In this document: positions 1 through 6,897 of the stretch, in pieces | Position numbering within the stretch: the stretch's first letter is position 1 | Layout of the letters: every line of letters begins with the position of its first letter | From: JBCAWW01 sp039024315 | GTDB taxonomy: Bacteria; Bacteroidota; Bacteroidia; J057 | Reading direction: 5' to 3' | Length of the DNA stretch: 15,266 nt | Assembly (NCBI GenBank): GCA_039024315.1 | Contig: JBCCQN010000194.1 | Span: 1-15,266, forward strand | Position numbers and translations under genes: made by a program | Notes under the pieces: model-generated | What the model saw: the letters and a program-made list of their open reading frames with translations, nothing else | Told to the model about the DNA's origin: nothing | The model's database searches: none

Positions 1-189
1 GATATGGTGGAAGACGGCATTACCGAAACCCTTAGCCTAGATGTAATTGAAGATGATCTTAAGGATTATATCAAAACGGATGGTTTCAAGCTCCGTGCTA
101 ACATCAAAACGGATCAAGTAGTTACCGAAGCGATCTCCATAGACGTAAGCACTTCCTTCTTTATTGATGCCCGTATCTTGGGTCAATAA
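1..189 (+). CDS. C-terminal end of an unrecognised protein (partial)
   Basis: The reading frame is open from the first base of the window to a TAA at 187-189, so only the last 62 codons are present and the true start lies upstream. The ATG at position 4 is probably internal. The visible part is hydrophilic, alternates acidic and beta-branched residues (for example LSLDVIEDDLKDYI), and ends in SFFIDARILGQ. I see no membrane segment, no catalytic motif and no T9SS-type ending. The alternation suggests a beta-rich domain, but that is inference. The next gene converges on it from the minus strand, so it is the last gene of its own transcript. Function unknown. Confidence 0.6.
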   Translation, partial: DMVEDGITETLSLDVIEDDLKDYIKTDGFKLRANIKTDQVVTEAISIDVSTSFFIDARILGQ

Positions 190-196
190 AAAGTGA

Positions 197-222
197 GCCC
201 GCTCCGCCTTGGCGAAACGGGC
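197..222 (+). terminator. weak hairpin between convergent genes
   Basis: GCCCG (197-201) pairs with CGGGC (218-222), and an inner CGC/GCG (205-207 with 212-214) encloses a CTTG loop. It lies eight bases after the stop of the partial first gene, where a terminator would be expected. There is no following T-run, only AAAAC, so intrinsic termination would be inefficient. Treat it as a candidate. Confidence 0.3.
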
Positions 223-272
223 AAAACATCACTACAAACAGGTAAAAAGGTCTTCAGCTTAAGGCTGTATGA

Positions 273-1400
273 TTAGTGCACGATGATCTTTTGTGATTGG
301 CTGACACTTTCATCAAAGATCCTTAGAAAATAAATGCCCGCCGCCCAGTTTATCTCGCCAAGTTCGATTTGATTTGAACCGGCATTAAGATAAAGGGGGC
401 GGTGATGCTTTTTTCGCCCCTTTTGATCGACAATTTCTAGCATCATCATCGCTGCCTGAGGGGCATCAATGGTCAGATGCAGTGGAGTAGCAGACGCAAT
501 CGGATTGGGAAAGGCTTGCAGATTCAATGCTAATTGCTGTGCGTCAAAGTTAAGCTCTATTACTTCAGAGTAGGCAAAAGTCCCGTCAAAGTCTGTCTGT
601 TTGAGACGATAATACGTTTTACCAGAGAGTGGCTTGTTATCGTAAGCAAAATATTGATTTAACCCTTGGCTGGTGCCAGCTCCTTCTACTTTTTCGATTA
701 CTTGAAAGCTGAGTCCATTGGTAGAGCGCTCTACGGTAAAGTAATCGTTGTTGAGCTCATAGGCAGTAGTCCAATCTAACCTCACCTTATTGCCCTCGCC
801 TTGGGCACTAAAGTCTAACAGTTCTACCGGCAAGAAGTCAGTACAATTGTTCGGGCCAGCGACAAAGCTTCCGGTAAACGCATCGGCATTAAGAGAGCCA
901 AAAGTGTTGATTTGGTTGGCTAAGCTAAGGTTATGCTTGTCGCTTGCGACAATAGCATCGGTATTGTCTATGATTGAAACCGTCCCTAAGCAGGCCCCAT
1001 TGTTGACAAAGCTGAAGACAACTGTATCCATACCATTGGTAAAGGGTAATGGCACCCCTAGACTATTGAGTCCAATAGAAATGATATCGTAGCCAGCAGC
1101 ATCTTGATGGTTGTTGAGTCTGCCATTGACTACCCATGAAGCCCCTCCTACTTTGGTGGTCAAATTATCTACGGTAAAGCTTTGTCCTACAACATCACTA
1201 TGCGGCACTTTGAGCGTTACCTGTGCTGTACTAGTAAGATTATAAGGGAAAGCCCATGTGGTACTGCTGCGCATTACTACTTCATAGGTCTTGGTATCTT
1301 CTTGGACTCGGATACCAAACTGTACTTGGGCGTAGATGCCATACGGCATCACTAAGATCAATAAGAAGTAGAGGGATTTGACAAAAGTAGATTTGAACAT
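273..1400 (-). CDS. T9SS type A sorting domain-containing exported protein
   Basis: This 375-residue protein has a signal peptide (about residues 1-24, hydrophobic YFLLILVMPYGIYA, probable cleavage at YA|QVQ). Residues 25-190 form a beta-rich domain I cannot assign with confidence; it is loosely cohesin-like and has cysteines at 137 and 186. The stretch from PVELLDF (191-197) to about 286 matches the fibronectin-III-like module that often precedes sorting domains in this phylum, including DYFTVERS and TYYRLKQTDFDG. The last 80 residues are a type A C-terminal sorting domain: AFPNP near 296-300, a GRK turn, GIYFLRIF and a basic-hydrophobic tail KIIVH. Known family behaviour is export by Sec, then T9SS passage across the outer membrane with removal of this domain. 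The product is therefore a secreted or surface-attached protein. The gene is alone on its strand and has its own promoter upstream. Confidence 0.85.
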   Translation of the reverse strand: MFKSTFVKSLYFLLILVMPYGIYAQVQFGIRVQEDTKTYEVVMRSSTTWAFPYNLTSTAQVTLKVPHSDVVGQSFTVDNLTTKVGGASWVVNGRLNNHQDAAGYDIISIGLNSLGVPLPFTNGMDTVVFSFVNNGACLGTVSIIDNTDAIVASDKHNLSLANQINTFGSLNADAFTGSFVAGPNNCTDFLPVELLDFSAQGEGNKVRLDWTTAYELNNDYFTVERSTNGLSFQVIEKVEGAGTSQGLNQYFAYDNKPLSGKTYYRLKQTDFDGTFAYSEVIELNFDAQQLALNLQAFPNPIASATPLHLTIDAPQAAMMMLEIVDQKGRKKHHRPLYLNAGSNQIELGEINWAAGIYFLRIFDESVSQSQKIIVH

Positions 1401-1481
1401 TTTTACCTTAACCTTTGATAGTGATGTCTAGGGAAGACGCCGCACAGAAGCCTAGGTTAGGATCATTTCAAATTTTTGGCT

Positions 1482-1509
1482 CGCTTAATGTAAGCTTTAC
1501 CTTCAAGCG
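1482..1509 (-). promoter_or_regulatory. 5'-leader hairpin of the T9SS protein mRNA
   Basis: In the minus-strand transcript CGCTT (from 1509) pairs with AAGCG (to 1482). An inner GTAA/TTAC pair (1500-1497 with 1493-1490) closes a three-base loop. The hairpin would start within a few bases of the predicted transcription start and leave a leader of about 80 bases before the ATG at 1400. It could stabilise the 5' end of the mRNA or act in regulation. No known riboswitch class is recognised. Confidence 0.3.
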
Positions 1510-1515
1510 AACACC

Positions 1516-1547
1516 CAAATATACAAATACAATATATTACATACAAA
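1516..1547 (-). promoter_or_regulatory. Bacteroidota-type promoter of the T9SS protein gene
   Basis: Read on the minus strand, TTTG (1547-1544) is followed after 20 bp by TATATTTG (1523-1516). This matches the -33 TTTG and -7 TAnnTTTG elements used by the primary sigma factor of Bacteroidota. Transcription would start near 1510, giving a leader of about 110 bases before the ATG at 1400. The surrounding DNA is very AT-rich. Confidence 0.6.
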
Positions 1548-1804
1548 TTATTTTTCATTTTTATGTATTTTATTACATATCAATAGGCTCGCCAATAGCT
1601 TACTTATACTCCTAAATCATTAATTATCAGATTATTTCCCTCTGAAATTACTAAAAACATTCATATTGCTAACACCTTGAGTATTCGTCCTCTTCTAGCG
1701 AGCCATAAACATTTTGCAGGTAAGATTTGCCTTCAGATGGCAAAAACTGAGCGTTCCCCGCTAGGGGATAGCCGTAAGATTTAAAGGATAAACTAGCTCT
1801 AAGG

Positions 1805-1835
1805 TTGTGAAAGAGAGCCTTGACTGATACATTTG
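1805..1835 (+). promoter_or_regulatory. Bacteroidota-type promoter of the metallophosphoesterase gene
   Basis: TTG (1805-1807) and TACATTTG (1828-1835) are separated by 20 bp and fit the -33/-7 consensus, though the -33 box is GTTG rather than TTTG. Transcription would start near 1840. A TTG start codon at 1833 would lie inside the -7 box, so this promoter supports the ATG at 1854 as the start of translation. Confidence 0.5.
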
Positions 1836-1853
1836 ATCAAAACCAACCCTCAA

Positions 1854-3737
1854 ATGAAATCCTTTTCTAGCTTCCTTCTCGCATTTTGCCTGAGCTTTCA
1901 GTGGGCTTGTGCACAAAAGATAGTAGTGCCCGCTGGGCACGCCAACCTCAAGGCCAAAGGCAAAAATGTCTTTCTTGAAGTGGGTGGTGATCGTATCCCA
2001 GAGGTAAAGACAGAACCTTATTTTACTACGGCTCAAGCCATGGGCGATCCCAAAGGCACTAAAGATGGCCTTTATTTTGATTTCAAGGCGCCTAACCTCA
2101 ATGGAACCCTTTACTATGGTTTGATCCCTTATGGAGATAGCAAGCACCCACAGCCGGTGTTTTTTAAGAGTACTTCCCAGATCTTAGGCGGTAGGACGAC
2201 GATCCTTATTGGGCAATACCTTCGCGGCCGCTATGATATGGTAGGTTGGGAAGAATCAGGGGTAGGCGTGATTGGTTATCGTGTAGTAGATGAAAGCGGG
2301 GCTCCTTTATACGAAGGACGGGTGCGCTTTAGAGGCACTGGGCCATTTGAGGTGGCCCCTAGCCTTACTGAAGGGCCCTTTGTCAATTTACTTACGCCCT
2401 ATGGCGCGACGATCTCTTTTGAGACAAATCGTTCGCTGCAGGCGACAGTCGAAATCAATGGCAAACGCTTTACCCAAAATGGAGAGTCTGAGCATCACGA
2501 GATTACCCTAAGTGGCCTAGATCCTAATACAACCTATGATTACACTGTCATTTACGATGATTTTCAAGAGACTTATGCTTTAACTACAGCACCGGTTCCC
2601 GGAACGCGAGAGCCCTTTACTTTTGCCTATGCGTCTGACTCACGTGGGGGGCAAGGCGGAGGTGAGCGAGATATTTATGGTGCTAATGCTTATATCATGA
2701 AGAAAATCATGGCCTTAGCTACTTTTAAAGAAATCTCCTTCATGCAGTTTTCGGGGGATTTGATCAATGGCTATTGCCTCCATCCCGAAGAAATTGACCT
2801 CCAATACCGCAACTGGAAACGAGCGATCGAACCCTTTGCGCATTACTATCCGGTCTATATCTCTATGGGCAATCACGAAGCCCTTAATCGCCGTTTTGAC
2901 GATACCAAAAATAAAAAGGTTTATATCATAGATCGCTTCCCCTATGATACCGAATCAGGAGAAAAGCTTTTTGCAGACAACTTTGTGAATCCCACCAACG
3001 GACCAGAAAGCGAGGATGGCGCTAGTTATGATCCTGATCCCGAGACCATAGATTTTCCGTCCTATGAGGAAAATGTGTTTTACTATACCTACGACAATAC
3101 AGCTGTGGTAGTCATGAACTCTGACTATTGGTATGCCCCCACGACCAATACCATCCCTTATGTAGGGGGAGGCCTGCACGGTTATATCATGGATCAGCAG
3201 TTGGCATGGTTAGCAGAGACCATTGCATCGCTAGAAGCAGACGAAAGCATTGATCACGTCTTCATTACCCAGCACACTCCTTTCTTTCCTAATGGTGGTC
3301 ATGTCGGCGACGATATGTGGTATCGCGGCAATAATGATTACCGTCCTTGGGTAAATGGCAAACCTTTGCCTAAAGGAATAATCGAAAGAAGAGATCAGCT
3401 CCTCGAGATCATCGTCAACCAGAGCTCTAAGGTCATCGCTATTTTGACTGGGGACGAGCATAATTATTGCCGGACTGAGATTGGACCTAATACCAATATT
3501 TATCCAGATAACTACACTACGCCAAAAACTGAGCTTAGCCGGACCATTTGGCAAATCAACAATGGAGCGGCGGGGGCCCCTTATTATGCGCAGGAACAAA
3601 CACCTTGGACGCCTATGGTGCAGGGTTTTACTACGCAAAACGCTTTGGTCTTATTTCATGTAGATGGAGATAAGATCCGTATGGAAGTGCGAAATCCTGA
3701 TACGCTAGAAGAAATTGATGAATTACAGTTGAGGTAA
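1854..3737 (+). CDS. exported metallophosphoesterase with Fn3-like domain (purple acid phosphatase-like)
   Basis: From the ATG at 1854 the protein has 627 residues and opens with a signal peptide ending ACA|Q (about residue 20). In this numbering, an N-terminal beta region is followed by a fibronectin-III-like domain (about 180-248, LSGLDPNTTYDYTVIY), the usual arrangement before purple acid phosphatase catalytic domains. The dimetal motifs are ASDSRGG (D262), SGDLIN (D302), MGNHE (N340, H341), TQHTPFF (H474) and LTGDEHN (H536). They make it a calcineurin-like phosphohydrolase acting in the periplasm or outside the cell. The first motif is DSR rather than DxG, and I do not see the tyrosine-bearing GDxxY of true purple acid phosphatases, so the substrate is uncertain. 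The extended frame from TTG 1833 is rejected because it spoils the signal peptide and overlaps the promoter. It ends without a T9SS domain. Confidence 0.85.
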   Translation: MKSFSSFLLAFCLSFQWACAQKIVVPAGHANLKAKGKNVFLEVGGDRIPEVKTEPYFTTAQAMGDPKGTKDGLYFDFKAPNLNGTLYYGLIPYGDSKHPQPVFFKSTSQILGGRTTILIGQYLRGRYDMVGWEESGVGVIGYRVVDESGAPLYEGRVRFRGTGPFEVAPSLTEGPFVNLLTPYGATISFETNRSLQATVEINGKRFTQNGESEHHEITLSGLDPNTTYDYTVIYDDFQETYALTTAPVPGTREPFTFAYASDSRGGQGGGERDIYGANAYIMKKIMALATFKEISFMQFSGDLINGYCLHPEEIDLQYRNWKRAIEPFAHYYPVYISMGNHEALNRRFDDTKNKKVYIIDRFPYDTESGEKLFADNFVNPTNGPESEDGASYDPDPETIDFPSYEENVFYYTYDNTAVVVMNSDYWYAPTTNTIPYVGGGLHGYIMDQQLAWLAETIASLEADESIDHVFITQHTPFFPNGGHVGDDMWYRGNNDYRPWVNGKPLPKGIIERRDQLLEIIVNQSSKVIAILTGDEHNYCRTEIGPNTNIYPDNYTTPKTELSRTIWQINNGAAGAPYYAQEQTPWTPMVQGFTTQNALVLFHVDGDKIRMEVRNPDTLEEIDELQLR

Positions 3738-3755
3738 ATCTTAATCTCTTTTTCA

Positions 3756-3797
3756 ACAAAAAACAGCGTCTAAGAGGTTCTAGGTGCTGTTTTTTGT
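3756..3797 (+). terminator. intrinsic terminator after the metallophosphoesterase gene
   Basis: ACAAAAAACAGC (3756-3767) is perfectly complementary to GCTGTTTTTTGT (3786-3797), with an 18-base loop and T-runs on both strands. It begins 18 bases after the stop codon and isolates the upstream gene from the BlaI promoter just downstream. Confidence 0.75.
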
Positions 3798-3814
3798 TTG
3801 CTCCAGACTCAACG

Positions 3815-3830
3815 TACGACAATTGTCGTA
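3815..3830. promoter_or_regulatory. BlaI-type operator 1 (perfect 16-bp palindrome)
   Basis: TACGACAATTGTCGTA reads identically on both strands. It lies upstream of the -33 box of the following operon. The same half-site TACGAC recurs in two more copies, and BlaI/MecI repressors are known to bind palindromes in their own promoters. The assignment to the adjacent repressor is inference from position. Confidence 0.75.
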
Positions 3831-3837
3831 AAATAAA

Positions 3838-3868
3838 TTTGTATCTACGACAATTGTCGTTATATTTG
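3838..3868 (+). promoter_or_regulatory. Bacteroidota-type promoter of the blaI-blaR1-like operon
   Basis: TTTG (3838-3841) and TATATTTG (3861-3868) are separated by 19 bp, a full match to the -33/-7 consensus of this phylum. Operator 2 fills the spacer and operator 3 covers the expected start site near 3873-3875, so bound repressor would block RNA polymerase. The ATG follows about 20 bases later. Confidence 0.75.
3846..3861. promoter_or_regulatory. BlaI-type operator 2 (within the promoter spacer)
   Basis: TACGACAATTGTCGTT repeats operator 1 with one end base changed; its inner 14 bp (3847-3860) is a perfect palindrome. Its centre is 31 bp from that of operator 1, close to three helical turns, so the two sites face the same side of the DNA. 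It lies between the -33 and -7 boxes and shares base 3861 with the latter. Confidence 0.75.
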
Positions 3869-3869
3869 C

Positions 3870-3885
3870 TACGACACTAGTCGTA
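3870..3885. promoter_or_regulatory. BlaI-type operator 3 (over the start site)
   Basis: TACGACACTAGTCGTA keeps both TACGAC/GTCGTA arms, but the four central bases are ACTA rather than AATT. Its centre is 24 bp from that of operator 2. It begins two bases after the -7 box and ends 10 bases before the start codon. The changed centre suggests weaker binding; that is inference. Confidence 0.65.
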
Positions 3886-3895
3886 AGTGATACAA

Positions 3896-4291
3896 ATGAA
3901 AGATCCCAAAAAGTCCTTTTCACCTTCAGAAGCTGAGCTGGAAATTCTCCAAGTCCTCTGGGAGATCGAGCCCGCTACGGTGCGCCAAGTGCATGAACGC
4001 TTGCAAAGCAAGCGCAAGGTTGGTTATACCACTACCCTTAAACAAATGCAGCGTATGACAGAGGCCCCTAAAAACATGCTGCTCAAATTAGACGAGAGTA
4101 CTCCTCATCAATTTAAGGCAATCGTGCGCGAAAGCGAGGTACAGAAAACCATGTTCAAGCGCTTGCTTGATACTGCCTTTAAAGGCTCGGCCATGCAATT
4201 GGTTATGCACGCCCTAGGTGAAGCCAAAACAGATCCGGAAGAAATCGCACAACTAGAAGCTTGGCTTCAAAAGCAAAAAGACCATGAATAG
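3896..4291 (+). CDS. BlaI/MecI-family transcriptional repressor
   Basis: This is a 131-residue protein from the ATG at 3896; the GTG at 3887, just after operator 3, is a less likely start. The N-terminal half is the BlaI/MecI/CopY winged helix: SEAELEILQVLWEIEPATVR (residues 11-30), then QVHERL and the conserved YTTTLKQMQRMTE around 44-56. The C-terminal helices (about 85-131) should give the dimer. Family members repress their own operon and are inactivated by cleavage when the partner M56 peptidase is triggered. I cannot place the cleavage site. The last eight bases overlap the start of the peptidase gene (ATGAATAG), implying translational coupling. Three palindromes in the promoter indicate autoregulation. 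No beta-lactamase gene is near, so the targets need not concern antibiotics. Confidence 0.9.
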   Translation: MKDPKKSFSPSEAELEILQVLWEIEPATVRQVHERLQSKRKVGYTTTLKQMQRMTEAPKNMLLKLDESTPHQFKAIVRESEVQKTMFKRLLDTAFKGSAMQLVMHALGEAKTDPEEIAQLEAWLQKQKDHE

Positions 4292-6851
4292 CATCATCGC
4301 CCTCTTTGAAAATACTTGGACCGAAGCATTGGGCTGGACCCTACTGCATTCACTTTGGATCGGCGCGCTAGTATGTCTCTTGTGGCGCTTGAGCCTACTT
4401 GGCAAACGCAGCCCCAATTGGCGCTACCTTAGCTCGCTCATTGCCCTAGCAAGTCTTTTTGTACTCGTCATGAGTACCTTCGCTTGGGAACTAAGCCAGC
4501 TAACGCCTACTGATGTACTTGCCCAAACGATAGGTACGGAATCGAACACCCAAGCTCCCAGCTCAAGCCCTGCAGAAGCCCCTGCTCTTACTTCAGATTC
4601 ATGGCTCGATGGCCTAAGTGAGTGGATTACGCCCTACTTTCCTTGGATAAGTCTGGCTTGGATAAGCGGTATCATTTTGCTCAGTTTAAGACTTTTGGGT
4701 GGTTGGCTTTACTTAGAGTATCTCAGACGTAGTGGCCGACATAGCGTTCCACTGCAGTGGCAAAAACAAGTAGAGACACTCAGCATCGCCATGAATATCA
4801 GGCGCAAAGTACAGCTAATCGAGTCCAATCTTTTGGATCATCCTATCACTATGGGCTTTTTCAAACCGATCATCCTTTTTCCACTCGGAATGATCAGCCA
4901 AATGCCCCCCGAGCAAATAGAAGCCATTATTTTACACGAACTGGCTCATATCAAACGCGCGGATTACCTCGTCAATTATTTTCAAAGCATCGTAGAGATC
5001 ATCCTTTTCTTCCATCCCGCAGTATGGTGGATCAGTCAAGATTTGCGCGAGAGCAGAGAGCACTGCTGCGACGATTTAGCTTTAGCACAGGGCTTTGATC
5101 GCTGGCAATACGCTCAGGCACTTTTACAACTCACAAAAACAAACATTTCATCTAAAACTATTTTAGCAATGTCCCTTACAGGAAACAAACACAGTCAACT
5201 TAGTCGTCGGATTCATCGTCTTTTTGGGCGCTATACCCCCGACCGCTTTATGTCAAGAGGCTTACTGATGGCAATTCTGCTCAGTGCAAGCCTCATGACA
5301 TGGGCATTCCATTCTGCTCCTATCCCAGAAATTGCAGAAGGAGAAGAAACCGCAAAGCAGGTTCAAAAACAAAAACACCTGTTTACCATCTTTCCCAGCA
5401 CTAGCATTGAAGAAGTCGAAGAGTACAACCAGATTCTACGCGAGTACGGTTATGAATTGGAAAGTATTGTCCGCAGTGAGGAAAAGCAAATCATCCGCCT
5501 TACCATCGACAAAGTCATTTCAGAGGGCTATCCACTGGGCGTTACTAAATTGGAAAGAGTCGCTGCTTACCTCAACTTAGACCAGGAAGAGCATTTGATT
5601 ACTTTTCAAGTAGATGGCGTTTTCTCTTTCGAATGGGAAGAAGAGGAGACAGAAGCCGAAAGCGAAATAGTAGCCATAGAAGAAGAGCCCATCAATGATT
5701 GGGTAGCTGAGCCAGCGGAACAAGAAGTGGTAGTAACAGGCAGTCCTGTCGTGGAAGGTGACGTCCTAGACATCAAGCAGGAGGAGCAGGAATCTATGGT
5801 CTCCTACTTAATTAGAGGCAGAGTAGCCTCTAAGCCAAAACCTCTTTATGTCATCAATGGTGAGCTCATGGACGATCGCAATGAAGATGAGGTCAAACTC
5901 CTCATTGAAGAAATAATGAATACCGAAGAGGTAGATCATATCAATGTGCTGAAAGGCCCAGCTGCGGTAGCAAAATATGGCGAGAAAGCAGAAGTTGGCG
6001 TAGTAGAATTTATCCTCAAAAATGGTTCTGAGGCGCAAGTGTACCAAGCCGCTATTTCGGGCAAAACGTACACCGCTGTAAACGGAGTCCTCCTATCTCC
6101 ACAACCAGAAGGTACGCACAGCGAGCTAATTGGACGTTTATCTCAGCCTAAAAAGATTCGAGGCATTGAGGTTTATGCCGGAGAAAGAGCCACGAACTTG
6201 TTTGGCCCAGAAACAGAAGCAGGAGTCCATAACTTCATCGTTCGTGAAAAGGCCGATGAGCCGGGTATCATTGCGGAGCTATATGGTAATGCAGATCATG
6301 GCTTATTCGATTCACCTCCTAGCCCGTTGATCTTACTCAATGGCAAGCCTCTAAGTGATTACGGTCTCTCTACCAATTTCCTACTAGATGAACTAGAGGG
6401 CTCTAAACTGAAGTTTCGTGAAGATATTGCCGAGGACATCAAATCCATTGAGGTTTATAAGGCTCCACGAGCGGTGTCCCTATTTGGTGATGAGGCAATC
6501 AATGGAGCAGTGGATATCCAAATGAAAAAAGCGGCAATTGCTGACCTGATGGATCAAGTAAGCACCAATGATTTTCCAAGCCAATCGCTACCAACCAGCC
6601 AAGGCTTACAGATATTTCCCAACCCAAGCTCAGAAGTTGTATTTCTCCGTTTCGAGTTGCCAATGGCGGCAAAAACCAAAATTTGGGTGAGTGACCTAAG
6701 CGGCAAACGAGTATTAGAGGTAATAAATATTGCCCTCGAACAAGGTTCGCACGAAGTAGAGTTTGATATCAACACCCTCGCAAGTGGCACTTACATCATG
6801 CATCTCAGTTATGGCGACCAACTGCTACAACGAAAATTCATGATCAAATAG
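4284..6851 (+). CDS. BlaR1-like M56 metallopeptidase fused to TonB-plug-like repeats and a T9SS sorting domain
   Basis: This 855-residue protein has predicted membrane segments near 17-40, 50-70, 120-147 and 325-343. The M56 domain between the third and fourth carries the zinc motif HELAH (218-222) and the downstream ligand in ESREHCCDD (E259), so catalysis looks intact. The C-terminal 510 residues should lie outside the inner membrane. They hold a mixed region (366-446), an acidic linker (449-481) and three repeats resembling the TonB-receptor plug. Each repeat has an opening such as LYVINGELM or LILLNGKPL and a close such as IEVYKAPRAVSLFGDEAING (about 515-580, 591-654, 681-748). A type A sorting domain ends the protein: QIFPNP (776-781), then GTYIMHL and RKFMIK. 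There is no penicillin-binding domain like that of classic BlaR1, so the inducer is unknown. Cleavage of the repressor next door is inferred. Confidence 0.9.
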   Translation: MNSIIALFENTWTEALGWTLLHSLWIGALVCLLWRLSLLGKRSPNWRYLSSLIALASLFVLVMSTFAWELSQLTPTDVLAQTIGTESNTQAPSSSPAEAPALTSDSWLDGLSEWITPYFPWISLAWISGIILLSLRLLGGWLYLEYLRRSGRHSVPLQWQKQVETLSIAMNIRRKVQLIESNLLDHPITMGFFKPIILFPLGMISQMPPEQIEAIILHELAHIKRADYLVNYFQSIVEIILFFHPAVWWISQDLRESREHCCDDLALAQGFDRWQYAQALLQLTKTNISSKTILAMSLTGNKHSQLSRRIHRLFGRYTPDRFMSRGLLMAILLSASLMTWAFHSAPIPEIAEGEETAKQVQKQKHLFTIFPSTSIEEVEEYNQILREYGYELESIVRSEEKQIIRLTIDKVISEGYPLGVTKLERVAAYLNLDQEEHLITFQVDGVFSFEWEEEETEAESEIVAIEEEPINDWVAEPAEQEVVVTGSPVVEGDVLDIKQEEQESMVSYLIRGRVASKPKPLYVINGELMDDRNEDEVKLLIEEIMNTEEVDHINVLKGPAAVAKYGEKAEVGVVEFILKNGSEAQVYQAAISGKTYTAVNGVLLSPQPEGTHSELIGRLSQPKKIRGIEVYAGERATNLFGPETEAGVHNFIVREKADEPGIIAELYGNADHGLFDSPPSPLILLNGKPLSDYGLSTNFLLDELEGSKLKFREDIAEDIKSIEVYKAPRAVSLFGDEAINGAVDIQMKKAAIADLMDQVSTNDFPSQSLPTSQGLQIFPNPSSEVVFLRFELPMAAKTKIWVSDLSGKRVLEVINIALEQGSHEVEFDINTLASGTYIMHLSYGDQLLQRKFMIK

Positions 6852-6867
6852 CAAGGTGCCGAAAAAT

Positions 6868-6897
6868 AAAAAGGCTGGAATCGCTTCCAGCCTTTTT
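6868..6897. terminator. bidirectional intrinsic terminator
   Basis: AAAAAGGCTGGAA (6868-6880) and TTCCAGCCTTTTT (6885-6897) form a perfect 13-bp stem with a TCGC loop. Both strands end in T-runs. It follows the M56 gene by 16 bases, and the minus-strand methyltransferase-like gene ends directly on its edge, with the stop codon at 6898-6900. It therefore serves both converging transcripts. Confidence 0.9.

Larger units (their letters stand above)
1401..1853. other. non-coding divergent intergenic region
   Basis: About 450 bp separate the divergent T9SS-protein and phosphoesterase genes, and no convincing gene lies inside. The region contains the two divergent promoters, an AT-rich centre (about 1516-1680), and the heptamer GGCTCGC at 1478-1484 and 1586-1592, with its inverse GCGAGCC at 1698-1704. 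Two neighbouring hairpins follow: TTTGCC/GGCAAA at 1726-1744 and TCCCC/GGGGA at 1755-1768. GTAAGATTT occurs at 1720-1728 and again at 1773-1781. The role of these elements is unknown. Confidence 0.6.

Noticed and set aside
1415..1615. Plus-strand open frame of 66 codons in the divergent intergenic region
   Set aside because: It runs through the AT-rich minus-strand promoter, its residues are typical of translated AT-rich DNA, and no start signal is seen.
1761..2147. Minus-strand open frame of 128 codons opposite the phosphoesterase start
   Set aside because: It is antisense to a gene with clear signal peptide and catalytic motifs, has no recognisable domain, and would read through the phosphoesterase promoter.
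3231..3638. Minus-strand open frame of 135 codons inside the phosphoesterase gene
   Set aside because: Shadow of the coding strand over the conserved TQHTPFF and GDEHN motifs; composition and lack of motifs argue against a gene.
3815..3885. CRISPR-like or other repeat array
   Set aside because: The three units are palindromic operators only 16 bp long with unequal spacing of 15 and 8 bp between them, tied to a promoter; there are no spacers or cas genes.
3887..4291. Beta-lactam resistance regulator pair
   Set aside because: The repressor and M56 peptidase belong to the BlaI/BlaR1 families, but there is no beta-lactamase or penicillin-binding sensor domain here, so a resistance role is not supported.
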